A stretch of DNA of 64,000 bases, from assembly GCA_023014335.1 (NCBI GenBank), contig JAECYW010000002.1, positions 248,001 through 312,000 on the forward strand. The letters run 5' to 3'. Each line of letters starts with the position of its first letter. The stretch's first letter is position 1. A model generated the notes under the pieces. It saw only the letters and a list, made by a program, of their open reading frames with translations. It was not told the DNA's origin and made no database searches. Below, in pieces: positions 47,631-61,644 of this stretch. Source of the DNA: Galerina marginata (lineage: Eukaryota; Basidiomycota; Agaricomycetes; Agaricales; Galerinaceae). The position numbers and the translations under genes are program-made.

Positions 47631-48750
47631 AGAGGCAAGGATCGGAAGGTAGCCCCGTTCAGTATTGGTATGCCCACCTGCATAGGAAAAACACTAATTA
47701 GAGAGTAATAATGACATAAATTTTAGGTCTTGACTGACAAAGAATGACGTGCTTTCCAGCCGCTACTGCAGCCAAAACCTCGTGCTGTGGTCACGAATAT
47801 GAGTTTACTTTGCGGTTAGGTTTACGGAACATTCGTACATGCGACATCTCTCCTGTGAGGTATACATCCGCGTTTTTACCAAGGAGCATGGATCCACCAG
47901 AACCGGCGCAAATGGCGATAGAACGAATAGGCGTCGAGCGAGATTGAGTCGGGTCAGGATAGCCGACTTGGACTATTCATGGATGGACGTCAAGCAACAA
48001 AGCATGATTTATCGATCAGGACACGCGGAAGGAAGAGGGAAACAAACTTTGGGAGAGTTTGAGATGCGACTTTATCCTCTGTTCCAGAATATCCATCGCT
48101 ATCGGTTCCTTCAATGTGACCAGCCGACCTTCTGCGCCTTCGCTCGAGCCATCTTCACGGTTTAGCTTCTCGCCAACCAAAGCGCGAATTTGGCCATCCT
48201 CTTTTCCATTCATCAAACCTTCCGCCAACCAATCGTTAATGCCTCCCCAGACAGAATCAAGAGCAGTGTGTGGGCTGTATACCGAAATGCCTTGTGCCGC
48301 ACACGTAAGAAGCGAAGACTGAAGCGGGTTCGAAAGCGTGAGCGATTGGAGTCCTTTGAATATCGTTGGATGATAGGCGACAATGACCGAGGTTTCCTTC
48401 GTCAACGACTCTGCTAGAACGGACGAAGTCAAACTAGGTTTTCCGCTTCAGCCCATGTCCATTGACGTTGAATTGTGGAATTTGTACTCGATAGTAAGAA
48501 GGACTTTCTTGGGTCCTTGTCTGTGGATAGGCGACTCTGAAAATATAGCATCGTTCTTTGGTGCATAACGGCCTAATTAGCCAACAAACCTAATAAGAGA
48601 CCGACCTACTTAGAGAACGTCATGATCAGTTTACATTAGAAGTTTTGTGGAACGATATCCTTGTCTGACATTATCCCATTTTTCGGCGAGCCTAAGAGGT
48701 GCAATACGTTCCATAGCCTTACAAACAGACTTGAGTAGAACGTTTGTCAT
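47526..48750 (-). CDS. NIF3 family protein (GTP cyclohydrolase 1 type 2-like)
   Basis: Seven exons on the minus strand: 48670-48750, 48590-48605, 48488-48536, 48048-48433, 47839-47972, 47739-47784 and 47526-47677. They join in phase to give 287 residues, the usual fungal length. Motifs: ERIAPLRLAEKWDN|VGLLL|ESP at the N-terminus, VLLTIDLTSSVLAESL, VIVAYHPTIFKGL (metal-ligand His), GISVYSPHTALDSVWGGIND, then SIAICAGSGGSMLLGKNADV, YLTGEMSHHEVLAAVAAG and CGHTNTERGYLP (His and Glu ligands). NIF3 proteins form toroidal hexamers with a di-metal site; the cellular function in fungi is not settled. The second exon is only 16 nt long and supplies the invariant VGLLL. Its ATG lies only 80 bp upstream of the exon end, and the 3' end overlaps a plus-strand open stretch. 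Confidence 0.9.
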
Positions 48751-51700
48751 TTTTTTCCGGCCGAAGAAGTAGATGATGGTGGGGAAGATCGGAAACGTTG
48801 AAAGGCTGGCACAAGGCTGGCAGCCAGTTGATCATGACATCAAGCAGATCATCAGCTGGGACCCTGGACACCTCAACCTTTATTTGGGAGTGCCATCAGT
48901 AGCAGGCCATAGATAGATACTTGAAAGCATTGGAATCCTTGAAAGACTTGGGGCAAAGCCAATCTATTTCCATCATATGCAGACCCGAGTTTACTCGCCG
49001 TCAAGTGGTGGCAGAAAATAGTACAGTTACATGATCCCATATTTATCGAGCAGGATTTTTTCCCGAAATATATCCTAACACCACAAATATAATCGCCAAA
49101 GGCAAACATTTTTGGATATTAATAATGAGTAGCATGAAATATAGCGGCTAGCCTGTGTTTTGTTTCTGTTGATGTCTAGTCTCGACTCTCGAGTCGGTTC
49201 CAATTTCTACTCAGCGTTGCACTACGACGTTAACCGAAAATCCCAATTTAGTCAGGTCCAAAGAACATGGTTGAGTAGGATCAATTACAGAGACTTGAAC
49301 AGCGTGCACATATTCTTGAAAAATGGACCTACGTTTGCTGTCCATATCACCCCAATAAATGATTCACGAACCTTTACCAATATCCTGGGGTTGAGCTGTC
49401 TGAGAAATCGCTCTATAAATGTTCACAGAATCCTATACTGGCTTTGGGTGATGGCTATCATGAACTCGCAAGGTTATTCAGCCCTCGACACATTAGAAAA
49501 CTGACAGCACAACTCGGAAAAGAAACAGCAGGTGCCTGATTGCTCAGACGGAATACTATTCGGCAGAGCATCGTAGATTAAATATTGGGCAAGGAAATAA
49601 GACAAACTTTGCCCACATATGTCGAAACTGAGTCACTTGGCTTTGATTTGAACTTTCAATGTCTCCCAGTTCCGTTTGGCTTCTTCATTTCTAGAAGAAC
49701 CTCGTTAAAACCACTGACGCCAGAGCGATGCGATAGGAACGAGATAGCTTCTATTTACGTGTGGATGCGAGAACGAGGGCCGATGGAAACCCCTCCCGTC
49801 CTCCTAGCACCATTTGGTGGCTGAAGCCGCAGATCGTGGCCGCCGTAATGGACAGACGCCTAGATTTTCGAGGAGACAAGCGATAGATCGCCTAGACGCT
49901 CTTTGACAGTAGGTCGCTCGTAAACTTTTCCTCAAGGGCCATGCTTGTATAAACTCAAAATAGCGTGTGCCACGGATCCATTCTTGAAATACGAATTTGT
50001 GCATTACCCAATGCTGTTTAGAAGGTGCCCGATAGAGTTTAACGATCGCTATTGTTTTCGGTATGCGTTCAGCGCATTTCGGAAGTTGACAACGTGGATG
50101 GCGAGCCTCCGGACGAGCGACGAGCGGTCGGATCATTGGCTAGACATGGTATGACCATCCTCACGAGATGTCAGGCAAAATCAAATGCGCCAAAGAAGCT
50201 TTTATACGTGATCCCGGGACAGGGCTCAAGGCGGCGTCATGCAACGACAGTCGTCGGAGGAGTAAAACGCGACCCGCAAGTACGCCGAGAGAAAAAAAAT
50301 GGGGTCCTGTCGAACGGAGAAGCCAATAGACAGGAGGTATGGATTGCGGTTTAGGCGCCGAAACCCGATACCAATTAGGCAATTGCGTACAATTCTCGCA
50401 GTCCAGTAGATAGGACCCACGAATGAGGGCGTAGACATGTCCGCTGCCTTCGCCTAGAAGCGTAGCCTGATAGATATCGCAGCGCATCGAAGTATACCGT
50501 GGAGCCTAGGGCTCAGTTCGCATCTATAGGTAGTCAAAACAGATTCAACGACAAGAATAACAGATCTCAGAGAAAGGAGCATACATATAGTATATCACAT
50601 TGGGGCACGCCTACATGGAAGCTTGGCCCGCCTTTCCGACCAATTCACAAGCTGCTTAATGAAAATATCAGCGGACGAGCAGGACAAGAAGCACATAATA
50701 CAGTGTCTTCAGTAGACGCAATAAAGTTCCACCGAAGCTCATAGAGAACGATTCACAACCCATTTGTGAGTCCATAGACCGACAGATTTTGGATCCCTAA
50801 TACTGGCACATGTGACCTTCAGGTGGCTCACTTCAGTCTCCCAAAACAAGCATGCCACCTAACTTGGTCTGAAGGAGCCTTGGGGGAACCGAACCGTGAT
50901 TGTCCTAGATCGTCGACTCGAATCACAAAACACACGCATCACAAACGGCGACTCGCTGAATGAGCCTCGTCCGTGCTCCACTACTTGATGAGATTGACAG
51001 ACTGAAAACGAAAATTTCCAACTTCAAAGGTACGCGCCGTCATGTCAGGCCCCAGGACCTAAACGACGGTCCAATCATGCTGAAAATAGGTGTCGTGGGT
51101 ACCCAACGTACGATTCCGTGAATGCCTTCTACTTGGAAGAAGCGCGATTTAATTGAGGAACAAACGAAATAACGGTCTGACCAACGATCGAGGGCATCAT
51201 CTTCGGATACAACGCGTCTTCCATCTGCGTGATGCTACCGTAAAATTGCCGAGAATTGGTTCACTAGGCATGATTTAATGGTCGGATGCCCTACCGCCAG
51301 AACGTCAGATGAGCTCAGATATCAGCAGATTGACAGAACACGGCGTCATGGTGTCAACCTAATTGAAAACAACGCGCGCATGCGGCCGGTAGGAGAACGC
51401 GTATGCACGCAGTGATAGTCGCATGTGGGCTGGGCGTTAGGCCGTCGAAATCGGTTAACGTTGTTTATCCCCATGATGCGGCCTGGAAAGCAGGAGAAGA
51501 TTGAGGAAACGGGATCCATGAATTGATTGAGGGTTTGTCAGACATGAGTGACTTCCTCGGGAATCGAGCATCTGCTGGTTTCCGGGAGAACAGTCAGCCA
51601 TACTTCAGTATTGACAGGGGCTCGAATGCGGGGTATTGAAGTTTCTAATTCAGTTGTTTTAGATTTCAGTGTTTATCCGCGGAGATTCTTCTGTACAAAC

Positions 51701-51919
51701 TCAGACATTAATTACTATTGCAAAGTCAAGTATGTTTGCTTGCCTTTCGACTAGCCAGCGAACGACTTGATGGAGTTTGAGCGACACGAGATAAAACGTC
51801 GAAACACAGGATAAAATCAAGTGTAAACCAACCAGTCAACCAGACAGCCTGAGGCGACTCAAGCAAAACAGAGGATCGATGTAGCGGCAGCGACAACATT
51901 TGTATTACAAAGAAAACAT
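48751..51919. other. 3.2-kb gap without a supported gene
   Basis: Scattered small frames on both strands (for example 49160-49504 plus, 50161-50487 minus) show no motif, no repeat partner and no consistent splice pattern. I see nothing I can support; old element debris is possible. Confidence 0.4.
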
Positions 51920-53943
<2,024 letters not shown>

Positions 53944-54070
53944 GGTCGTTGTGGAAGATAAAGTTGCTGCTGGGGCACCGGAGTTCAACGGGACCAACGT
54001 TGTGTGACTACTCACGTCAACAACCGTGACACTCAACGCGCTTTGGGAATCCGTGACCTTGGACTGGTCC
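53944..54070. promoter_or_regulatory. Short shared divergent promoter
   Basis: Only 127 bp separate the ATG codons of the complex I 49-kDa gene (minus) and the MRH-domain protein gene (plus), so both 5' untranslated regions and core promoters must fit in or overlap this interval. No TATA box is obvious; a CGTGAC element is present. Confidence 0.55.
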
Positions 54071-55605
54071 ATGATGTTTGGACAACGCACCGCTCTCCTT
54101 CTTCTCTGCTTCCTGTATTCCGGTGTTTGGGCTGAAGAAAAACCATGTACAACTCACGACAATGGAAAATATTACGACTTAAACCCTCTCAAAGCGAGGT
54201 ATGGGTGACTGAGTTCCGCAGCCACGAATTACTAACACGTATGTCCGTCCAGTAAAGACTATGAAGTCAAAACCTCAACAGGAGAGAAACTTCACATAAA
54301 TGTCTGCCAAAGTGTCAGAACGGAAGTGTTTGGTCTCAAGGAGGACATTGACGCCGCCGATGTTGGTGGTTTTGTTCGCCGAGGTCATGGTGACTTTGTA
54401 ATCGGGTCAGTAAAGATTTCGTTACTATATGTTTCTTGCCATACTGATAAGTTTTGATATCAAACAGAAAACTTAACACGTCATTAACAATACTTGACTC
54501 ACAACCGCGATTTGTGCTTTCCAGTGGTTCCCGCTGTAAATCTAAACCTGACGACCAACCAACTGAAATCCGAGCGTCCTCAGTGATCGAATTCATCTGT
54601 GACACTTCTGTCTTTGGGCCTGGTACACCTCGCCTCCTTGCTCGACTTCCACCTGGTGATGATGAGATTGGGTGTGCCTACGTGATTGAATGGAGGACGC
54701 ATGTACGTTCGGCCTTCTTTCAATCGCACAAGACATCTAATATGCTTCCGCAGTATGCATGCCCGACTTCAGAAGGAGGAGGTATTACGGGGTTTTTCGT
54801 TGTAGTGGGAATAATGTTGGTCCTCTATTTCGACGCGTCTATCTCTGTTTGTTGACGGTCGTATCGCCATCCCAGATTCCTCGTTCTCCTCCTGACGTAC
54901 ACCGTCTTGGGGACTCTGTACAATCGCTTTGTTCTCCAGCTGCGAGGATTTGATCAAATTCCTCAATTCTCTATCGAGAGCATGAAATATCACGGTCGAG
55001 AGGCTGTAGATTGGATCAAGGACATGATTGCCGCGTTGGACATTGGAGGCAGTCGACGGGCAGGTGGTCATAGCTACGGCAGTCAACCATCAAGCGGAAT
55101 ACGGACAACAAACCCCGTTAGCCATCAGTCCCAAGTGTCTGGCTTTGGAAATGCAGAGGGTCTCGAAGAAGGCGGCCCTTTGGGTGGTGGCGGCGGCTTT
55201 GTCCGACCACAAGCCAGCAGAAATCCAACTAGACCGTCTCCATTCCAGAGAACGGAGACAAACCCCATCTCGCATCAAACACAAGTTAATGCTCAATCTC
55301 TGTCGTTTTCTCAATCCCCTCGTTCGTCACAGTCACCACCACAACAGCCACAACAAAGAGTACCCCACTCCGGCACTCCTGGACCTGGATCCACACAGGA
55401 AGAGCGAGACTTTATGCTAGCAGATGATGATGATGATGACGCGCAAGAACTCGGCGATTTTAAGGCACCGCCTCCCCTCCCGTCATCACCTGCGCCGAAC
55501 ATGACCAGGACGCCATCGACTAACAACTCAGTGAGCCCTGAACCGAATGCAGCAGCAGTTGCAAGAGGTAGAGATCTAGGTGGCGGAGATGCGATACTTC
55601 TATGA
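54071..55605 (+). CDS. MRH-domain type I membrane receptor (CD-MPR/Atg27-like)
   Basis: Five exons, 54071-54198, 54253-54405, 54468-54702, 54754-54815 and 54876-55605, join in phase to give 435 residues. The N-terminus is a signal peptide (ALLLLCFLYSGVWA). A luminal mannose-6-phosphate-receptor-homology domain follows, with paired cysteines (PCTTHDNGKYYDLNPL, INVCQSV, FICDTSVFGPG, CAYVIEW, YACPT). One transmembrane helix at about residues 184-206 (FFVVVGIIFLVLLLTY) is followed by TLYNRFVLQLRGFDQIPQFS, then a Gly/Ser/Gln-rich cytosolic tail with an Asp-rich patch (MLADDDDDDAQELGD). Such proteins sort cargo between Golgi and endosome/vacuole; Atg27 also acts in autophagy. Which subgroup it belongs to cannot be fixed from sequence alone. 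Exon 4 ends ATAAT|GTTGGT, restoring the membrane helix. Confidence 0.85.
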
Positions 55606-58063
55606 TAATCCTGGCTATGCTGTCGCTATACCTATCAGTACTTGTAACTTTCCCATGTTCTAATTTATTTGATCTAGCGCCCACTCGTCCATACCGTTCA
55701 CTGCGCTGAATCTTCTTTTTCTCTCAGCGTCAAAAATAGTCTGGGGTCTTGAAAACCAGATTGAAGGTCGATGATCAAGAACTCGAGAAAATTAGAACCT
55801 TGAATATTACAATAAGAAGTGCGGACAAACGGAAGCTTCCATTTCCAAAGGTGCATCCTGGGCGTCTATTCTTAAAATAGCCCATCCTCTGCGCATCCTG
55901 AAGCCAAAGATAGGATGACCGCTCTTTTCGACTTTGTCCATCGCCGTTAAGCATGGATCTTAGCAAGATCTTGGTAAGTATGATTAAGCTCTCGTTACGG
56001 CTCCAACCTTCTACAGTTTACTTACCGCAGCCGCACTTGATTCGGCCCTTCTTCTCGTAAGCTTTCTGAAAAACTCCAAATGGTTCTCGGCCACATATGA
56101 CCGGACTCCTTGAACATCGAAGGATAGAAATTATCCGATTGCAATATTTCGAAGAAACTGCTTTTGAGCATGCATAGCGGTTCCAGATTCTCTTTCCTTC
56201 ATGTCGCCCTTAGAACGACCAGAAAGGAATGCAACCACCAATGGGTTACTACTCTTCTACCTCAGTATTCTGGCTCCAGAGAGCCGACATTATTTTTGTC
56301 CTTCAGCACGGTTTGAATCCCCCGAATGCTAATGAGTGCCTGCGCCATCCACATTGACTCGTTGAGCCTACTAACGTAAGGCCTACCGGTAGGGCCCGCG
56401 CCCGTCAACAGAAAATTTATGCTAGTTTCTTCGGTGATTTTTTGGGGAAATCTAAGAGAAGTGTCATCACTGTGTCCAGTAGCAGTGTAGCTCATGGGGT
56501 AACCAGCCATGCTCCGTTCATAAATTTAGACGGTCCGGAGCCCACATTTACAACTATGGCCTGAGCGGAGCGCCCAAGAGACGTACACCGGACATAGAGC
56601 CCTATAGCTCCTTGGAAATTTTACATTTGTCCCAGTGACATACATACAAGGTCCAAGTTAGCCACCCTGGACACAATCTCTGATACCGACCACCAAGGAC
56701 ATATATTGCGGCTATTCATTCATCACTAGATCTCACTCGCAAATGGGAATGCGGGCACATCAATGAGTCCTGACCTTGAAGCTTGACTGGTTTTAAACTC
56801 TCAGGAGGAAACTTGCCAGGACGTCCGGTCTTAGTTTTAGGCGTATCATTCACACTATCTATCATGCTACGGTGTTCGACGGAATCAGCCACTGTCATAA
56901 GGAGCATATCATTAATTTTCATTCAATAAAGGATCTTAATGTCGACCTTGAGGACCGGAGAGAAGCCTGGGCAAGGAGGATTGTCGGTTTATTTTAATGT
57001 GTCTCGACTCGCTGTTTTGTATGACTGACAACAGACACCATTAAATACTCTCATCAGACACTTGGTTATCTTATCTCGGTAGTGAGCAGCTACTGACCAT
57101 CCTTTTAGATCCGATACGACCTTTTTTCGCGTCCAACAGATCTGTCGACGTCGCCGTGAACGATTCATCATAATTGCGAAGCCCAGCTACGCCCTCGGGA
57201 TAAATTTTCTGTGTTTTTTTTTTCCCTGACCAGTGGTCCGATCTCCCGGTTGATGTACCATCAACTGAATTACAGGGCACAAGGGACCACCTTGAATAAG
57301 AAAAAAGCTTAATTCGGAGCTTGCAACCCGGGTTTATGTTCTTGCGAACCACTTCAATTGATTAGATCAATAGGTTGAACGGAAGGGAAAAAATACCGAT
57401 ATGTGCTTCGACGCAAAACATCGTCGACGGCTGATCAAGACGTGGAGCGTCCAAGGCGCCACCATAGTGAAGAACTATTCACCCGGACAGCACCTGGGAT
57501 CAACATAACGAATTGGTCTGAAGGCGAGACACGACTCGGTTTATAACCACCTCGCCTAAAAATCAAAATATGATTCCCCCGGAGGTGTACGGGAATTTAA
57601 ATTGACTCGCATGTTGCATTGCTCAAGTGACCCAATTCCATCTCCTACACGGTCTACTGCCGCCGTCCAACACGAACTGGATCGATATCGAGAAAAGGAA
57701 AGCCACCTATCGCAATCTATGATCGGTTCAACTTCTAGCTCCAAGCTTATCCCCATATTTCCCTAGTAACATGGATATTGGCTGGGTATTAAAAATATTG
57801 AATACCCTTAACAAGGCACCAAGTCAACCCGTTCAGGACTCCAAAAAAAAACACAGACGAACTCTTAGCGAACCCATCGCATCAGTTCAGGAATTTAGAA
57901 TGGGCATAACCCAGTAGGTCGATCTGAGCTTCGCGAATAACACGATCGATCGTGATGGACTCGCATTCGCAAAAGAGTGATTGCAGACCTTGTGAATCCG
58001 AGACCTAGCCAGTTCGTTGGGACTCGCACTCGTTCAGCTACCCCCGACTTGGGAATACATAAC
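55606..58063. other. 2.4-kb gap without a supported gene
   Basis: Only short, motif-free frames on both strands (for example 56262-56510 minus and 57556-57756 minus). Nothing supported. Confidence 0.4.
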
Positions 58064-58429
58064 ATGCAGTCATACGCAACCGAAATCGCTTCTGACTCGC
58101 CCTGTAAAAGAGTCTCCCAAGTCCCGGACGCCCGCTCAACGTTCAGACGCGCCGAGCGGCGTTACAGGTCTAACTCCTCGTCATTCGTCCGGAGTCCCGA
58201 TAAAATTAATAGTACTGATCGATTGATTCAGCAAGAAACTACATCAGATAAAATTATACCTCTCCCCCCATACCACCGTACCATGGGCAGGGTCTGGAGC
58301 CTGCTTAAGCGTTCCAAACGAAAACTGCGCCGCCCTAACAGCTCCGCCCTCTTTAATTCCAAGCTTATTAGCGCATCAATACAACGGTTCCTGCACCTGC
58401 TGAACAACTTACGCCGCCGCCGTATTTAG
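58064..58429 (+). CDS. Small basic protein, unrecognised
   Basis: An ATG frame of 121 residues, rich in Arg, Lys and Ser, with SLLKRSKRKLRRPNSS and a basic C-terminus (NNLRRRRI). The open frame extends upstream of the ATG to a possible acceptor (GATTGCAG at about 57989), so a 5' exon may be missing. No domain recognised. The absence of interruptions and the bias suggest it could be real, but length alone does not prove it. Confidence 0.3.
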   Translation: MQSYATEIASDSPCKRVSQVPDARSTFRRAERRYRSNSSSFVRSPDKINSTDRLIQQETTSDKIIPLPPYHRTMGRVWSLLKRSKRKLRRPNSSALFNSKLISASIQRFLHLLNNLRRRRI

Positions 58430-59570
58430 ATTCAACGCTCCAGATTGCCTGCAGGAAGTCTTCGAGGGCTACGTATATAGCAATATTCCGGAAATGCGAC
58501 GGCCCAGAGTACTATACCAAATTTTGTCATCGTCCGGCGAGTAGAAATCTGGTATTAGGAACCAGGAATAAAGAGCGCTTGTCCTTGGCCTGATGAGCCA
58601 ATTGCAAGCCAAGGGTGAAACTGGTGGCAATAAACCATCCGTCCCCTGGCCCTAACTTAAGACAAGCGCCTGCCGTAAGACCAGGACGAAAGTCTAAATA
58701 AACTGTCACCGGAACCCTGTCCTCCTTCGGGCACTTACTCAATATAATGATGACAAGAGGAGATGACAGCGAGACGTCATCTCCTCGAATTCCACATGCA
58801 TACAACAATTTCAAACTGCGCATGTGCCAGTTTGCGCCAGTGTATAAGCAGAGGAAGTCTTCTCTGGGTGTTTCCCCAGCTGGAACCCATGGTCAATGAG
58901 TTCTGAGGCCTGAGGATTGGTTCTGAAGGTTCTGATCTTCGGAATGGGCATAACCTTTCGGGAATTTTTTGAAGTCGAGCTGCCTCGAGGCGAACAGCAA
59001 ATTGACATTCTGTTCCCGTTGACGGAAGAGGATCCGGGTCATTTGCATGCCAGATCGTTTGGTTTGCGATAAACCTGTTTACTTTATTTACATCAAAGTC
59101 ACCAGCTAGACTGAGTCAAAAGACAGCATGATACACGAAAAACAAACTAGGCCGGCAACCTAACTTGTCGCAAACGAACGGTGATGGACAGAGCAAGTGA
59201 AAAGAGAAGGCGAACGGTGGTTGGCTCCTCAGAGTCTATGTAAAAGCACATGGGATAAAAATGTATTAAAAGAAAGAATCTACGTTAACTTGCAAGAAGG
59301 TGGAAGTGTATGTAAGTGTGTAATAAAAAGACTTCCTCGAGCCCTCTGAAGGATGACTTGACTGATCGTGACAATTCCAGCATCTATGGTATGGGAAGAA
59401 AAGAAGAGAAAAGGCGTGACGGTCGTAAACCTTCGTAAACGATCCTAGGAAAATGTGAAAATGCCAAAAGGGAAAAAAGAAACATGCAATGATGAGAACG
59501 ATGAATGGCGTGGGGTGTAGCGTCCGAGTCCGTCTAGGCTCTACTAGGGCTCAGCTCAGCTCAGCTCAGA
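58430..59570. other. Intergenic; GCTCA repeat at the right end
   Basis: No gene supported. The 3' flank of the next gene contains four to five GCTCA units (59549-59572). Confidence 0.4.
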
Positions 59571-61644
59571 TCAGATCCCACCAACGACCTGCTGCAACAA
59601 CAAATACGAAATCCCATCACAGAGATTATTCACCTTCTCCACCGTCGACGAGAACTGCACCTTGCCAGCGAGCGCCCTCAGCGGCCCGCGGTGCGCCTCC
59701 AGCTGCCTCACCAGCTCGCTCAGCGGGGCAGATCTCACCGGCACGTTGTTCTTGTCCATCTCCCAGGTGATAGACCCCTCGTCCCATACGAGCCCCTGCA
59801 GCCCGCAGCTCTGGTCGATGTGCCGCAGCGGCTCCATGAGCACCGGCGAGAGCCCGCAGTCGAACATCCGCCGCAGGGTGTCGAGGACGACGCTGTACGT
59901 CTCGCTGTGGGCAACCCAGTCCCGGACGTTGTTGTTGCTCAGGAAGCCGTGCATGACCTCGGGTAGATACGAGTTGGAAAATAGGATCGAAACAGAGGGG
60001 TGCAAGCCCCTCCGCTCTTCCTGGTCGGCGTCGTCTGGAGAAGAAACCTGCATCCAGCTGCATAAAATCCGGAGCGTGCGCACAAATGCGTCCTCGAACG
60101 TGCGCATGCTCTTGTCCGCCTTGGAGATGAGGAGCTTGATGTACGCCTGCCGCTGCTGCTTGCCGCCCTTCCCGGCGAAGCCCGCTTCGGTGGCGTAGAT
60201 GTGGTCGAAGCTGCTGAGCGCCTCGAAGATGGCAATGGCGCGGATGTCCGGGCAGCAGTTCCTGACTGTGCAGCTCGGGCCGCCCGCGCACTGGCGTGGG
60301 CACCGTACGACTGTGAAGCAGCCGCGACAGTGGTTCGTCCCACAGGCTGAGCAGGTGACGTGGAGAAGATCGGAGAAAGGAAGAGAAAATGGGTCGTGGG
60401 TGAAAGAAGGCTGTAATAACAAAAGAGGAGAAAAAGCAAAAAAGAGAGTCACACGACGAGTCAATAAACGTGTGCTACTGGAAGAATAGAGATAAAGACG
60501 TTACCTGACTGCGAGGTGATACGACCAGGTTACCACACTTTACGCAGTTGCGCGTCGCCGTAAAGAGGTCGCGGCCCTCGGAGGTCTTGTGTGTAGACCT
60601 TCTACGAGAACGCGTAGGCTCTATCTGGGCGGGCGGTGTCGAATTTTCCTTGGCGGGATTCAGCATCTGTCCAAGTCGAAGATCTCTGGCAGATGCTGTC
60701 GATTTTTTGGGTTCAGAAATAGGCGGCGAAACAAGTACATTAGGAGGAGAAGAAGATACAGAGGGCTGTCGTTCTGTGCGGCGGCGTTTCGTGTTCGTTA
60801 CATCAGAAATTTGAGGGCGAGAAGTGGTTGAATGCGACATGGATGAAGACGAGGGCTCGGGCTCCCTCTTCGAGAGGGATCGTTGTTCAATGCGATGCGA
60901 ATGCGATTGCGAGGACGATGGTATCACGACGGAATTAGAATGAGAAGTAGCACGTGAGTGTGAGTGAAGGGAATCTGATGCTATGCGACTGTCGAGAACT
61001 GGAGATTGAATAAACGATGACGATGAAGTTGATAATGATAAATTCTGAGAAGGCTGTCTTGCGATCGAGACAGAGGGTTTTCTTTCGCGACGAGAAGACG
61101 GTGGCGATGAAGATGACGCTGGGACTGGCATCACCGTTGAAGAGGTGGAAGTAGAGGTAGAGGTGGAAGGCTTGTTTTCAAGAAGAGCGGGCTGGAGGGC
61201 ATCGACTTGCCATGAACGAGCGAGCGATATGGCCGCTGCTTCATCGGAATGAGAAGGATGCTGCGGCTCCCTTTTTATCGGTATAGGCTGCGATTTGGTG
61301 GCACTACTATTGCGACCGCCGGAAGAGGTAGCAGCGGCTGTGCTAGTACTAGCACTGGCCGAAGTGGCAGCAGCAGCCGTCCGCCGATTCGATTCTTCAG
61401 CGGCCGTCTCCTTAGAGAGTCGGAGGGCTTTGGCGACGTTGAATGCCTCAAGCGCCTCCCTTTGGGCCATGACGAAGGCGCTCTGATCGATCGTCTTCCA
61501 GAGCGCCGAATTGAAATGTGCTGCATCCTCGTCGACCACGAACTCGCGGAGGTTGAGTGCGCTCGTGGAGTCGATCCGGGATGGAGCTGCGGTGGGCTCG
61601 AGGACCTGAGAGGTCCGCGCCATTGTTTTGACAGAGGGTGGCAT
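59571..61644 (-). CDS. Ser-rich protein with cysteine cluster (zinc-finger-like)
   Basis: Two exons on the minus strand, 60505-61644 and 59571-60410, give 659 residues in phase. The first 365 residues are Ser/Thr/Pro-rich and likely disordered with basic patches. A cysteine cluster begins CVKCGN at the end of exon 1 and continues after the intron as CSACGTNHCRGCFTVVRCP, then CAGG and CTVRNCC, a spacing like that of RING/IBR-type zinc-binding modules in fungal ubiquitin-pathway proteins. The next block (AIAIFEALSSFDHIYATEAG) and the helical C-terminal third (WVAHSETYSVVLDTLRRMFD) resemble proteins I know from Agaricomycetes that continue into an E2-like UBC core; here the protein ends before any such core. 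A ubiquitin-related role is inference. The in-frame TTG at 61728 is not used as a start. Confidence 0.65.

Noticed and set aside
48016..48432. Reading the NIF3 exon through to FPSSFRVS and stop
   Set aside because: Conserved NIF3 sequence resumes in exons further downstream when the intron at 47973-48047 is removed.
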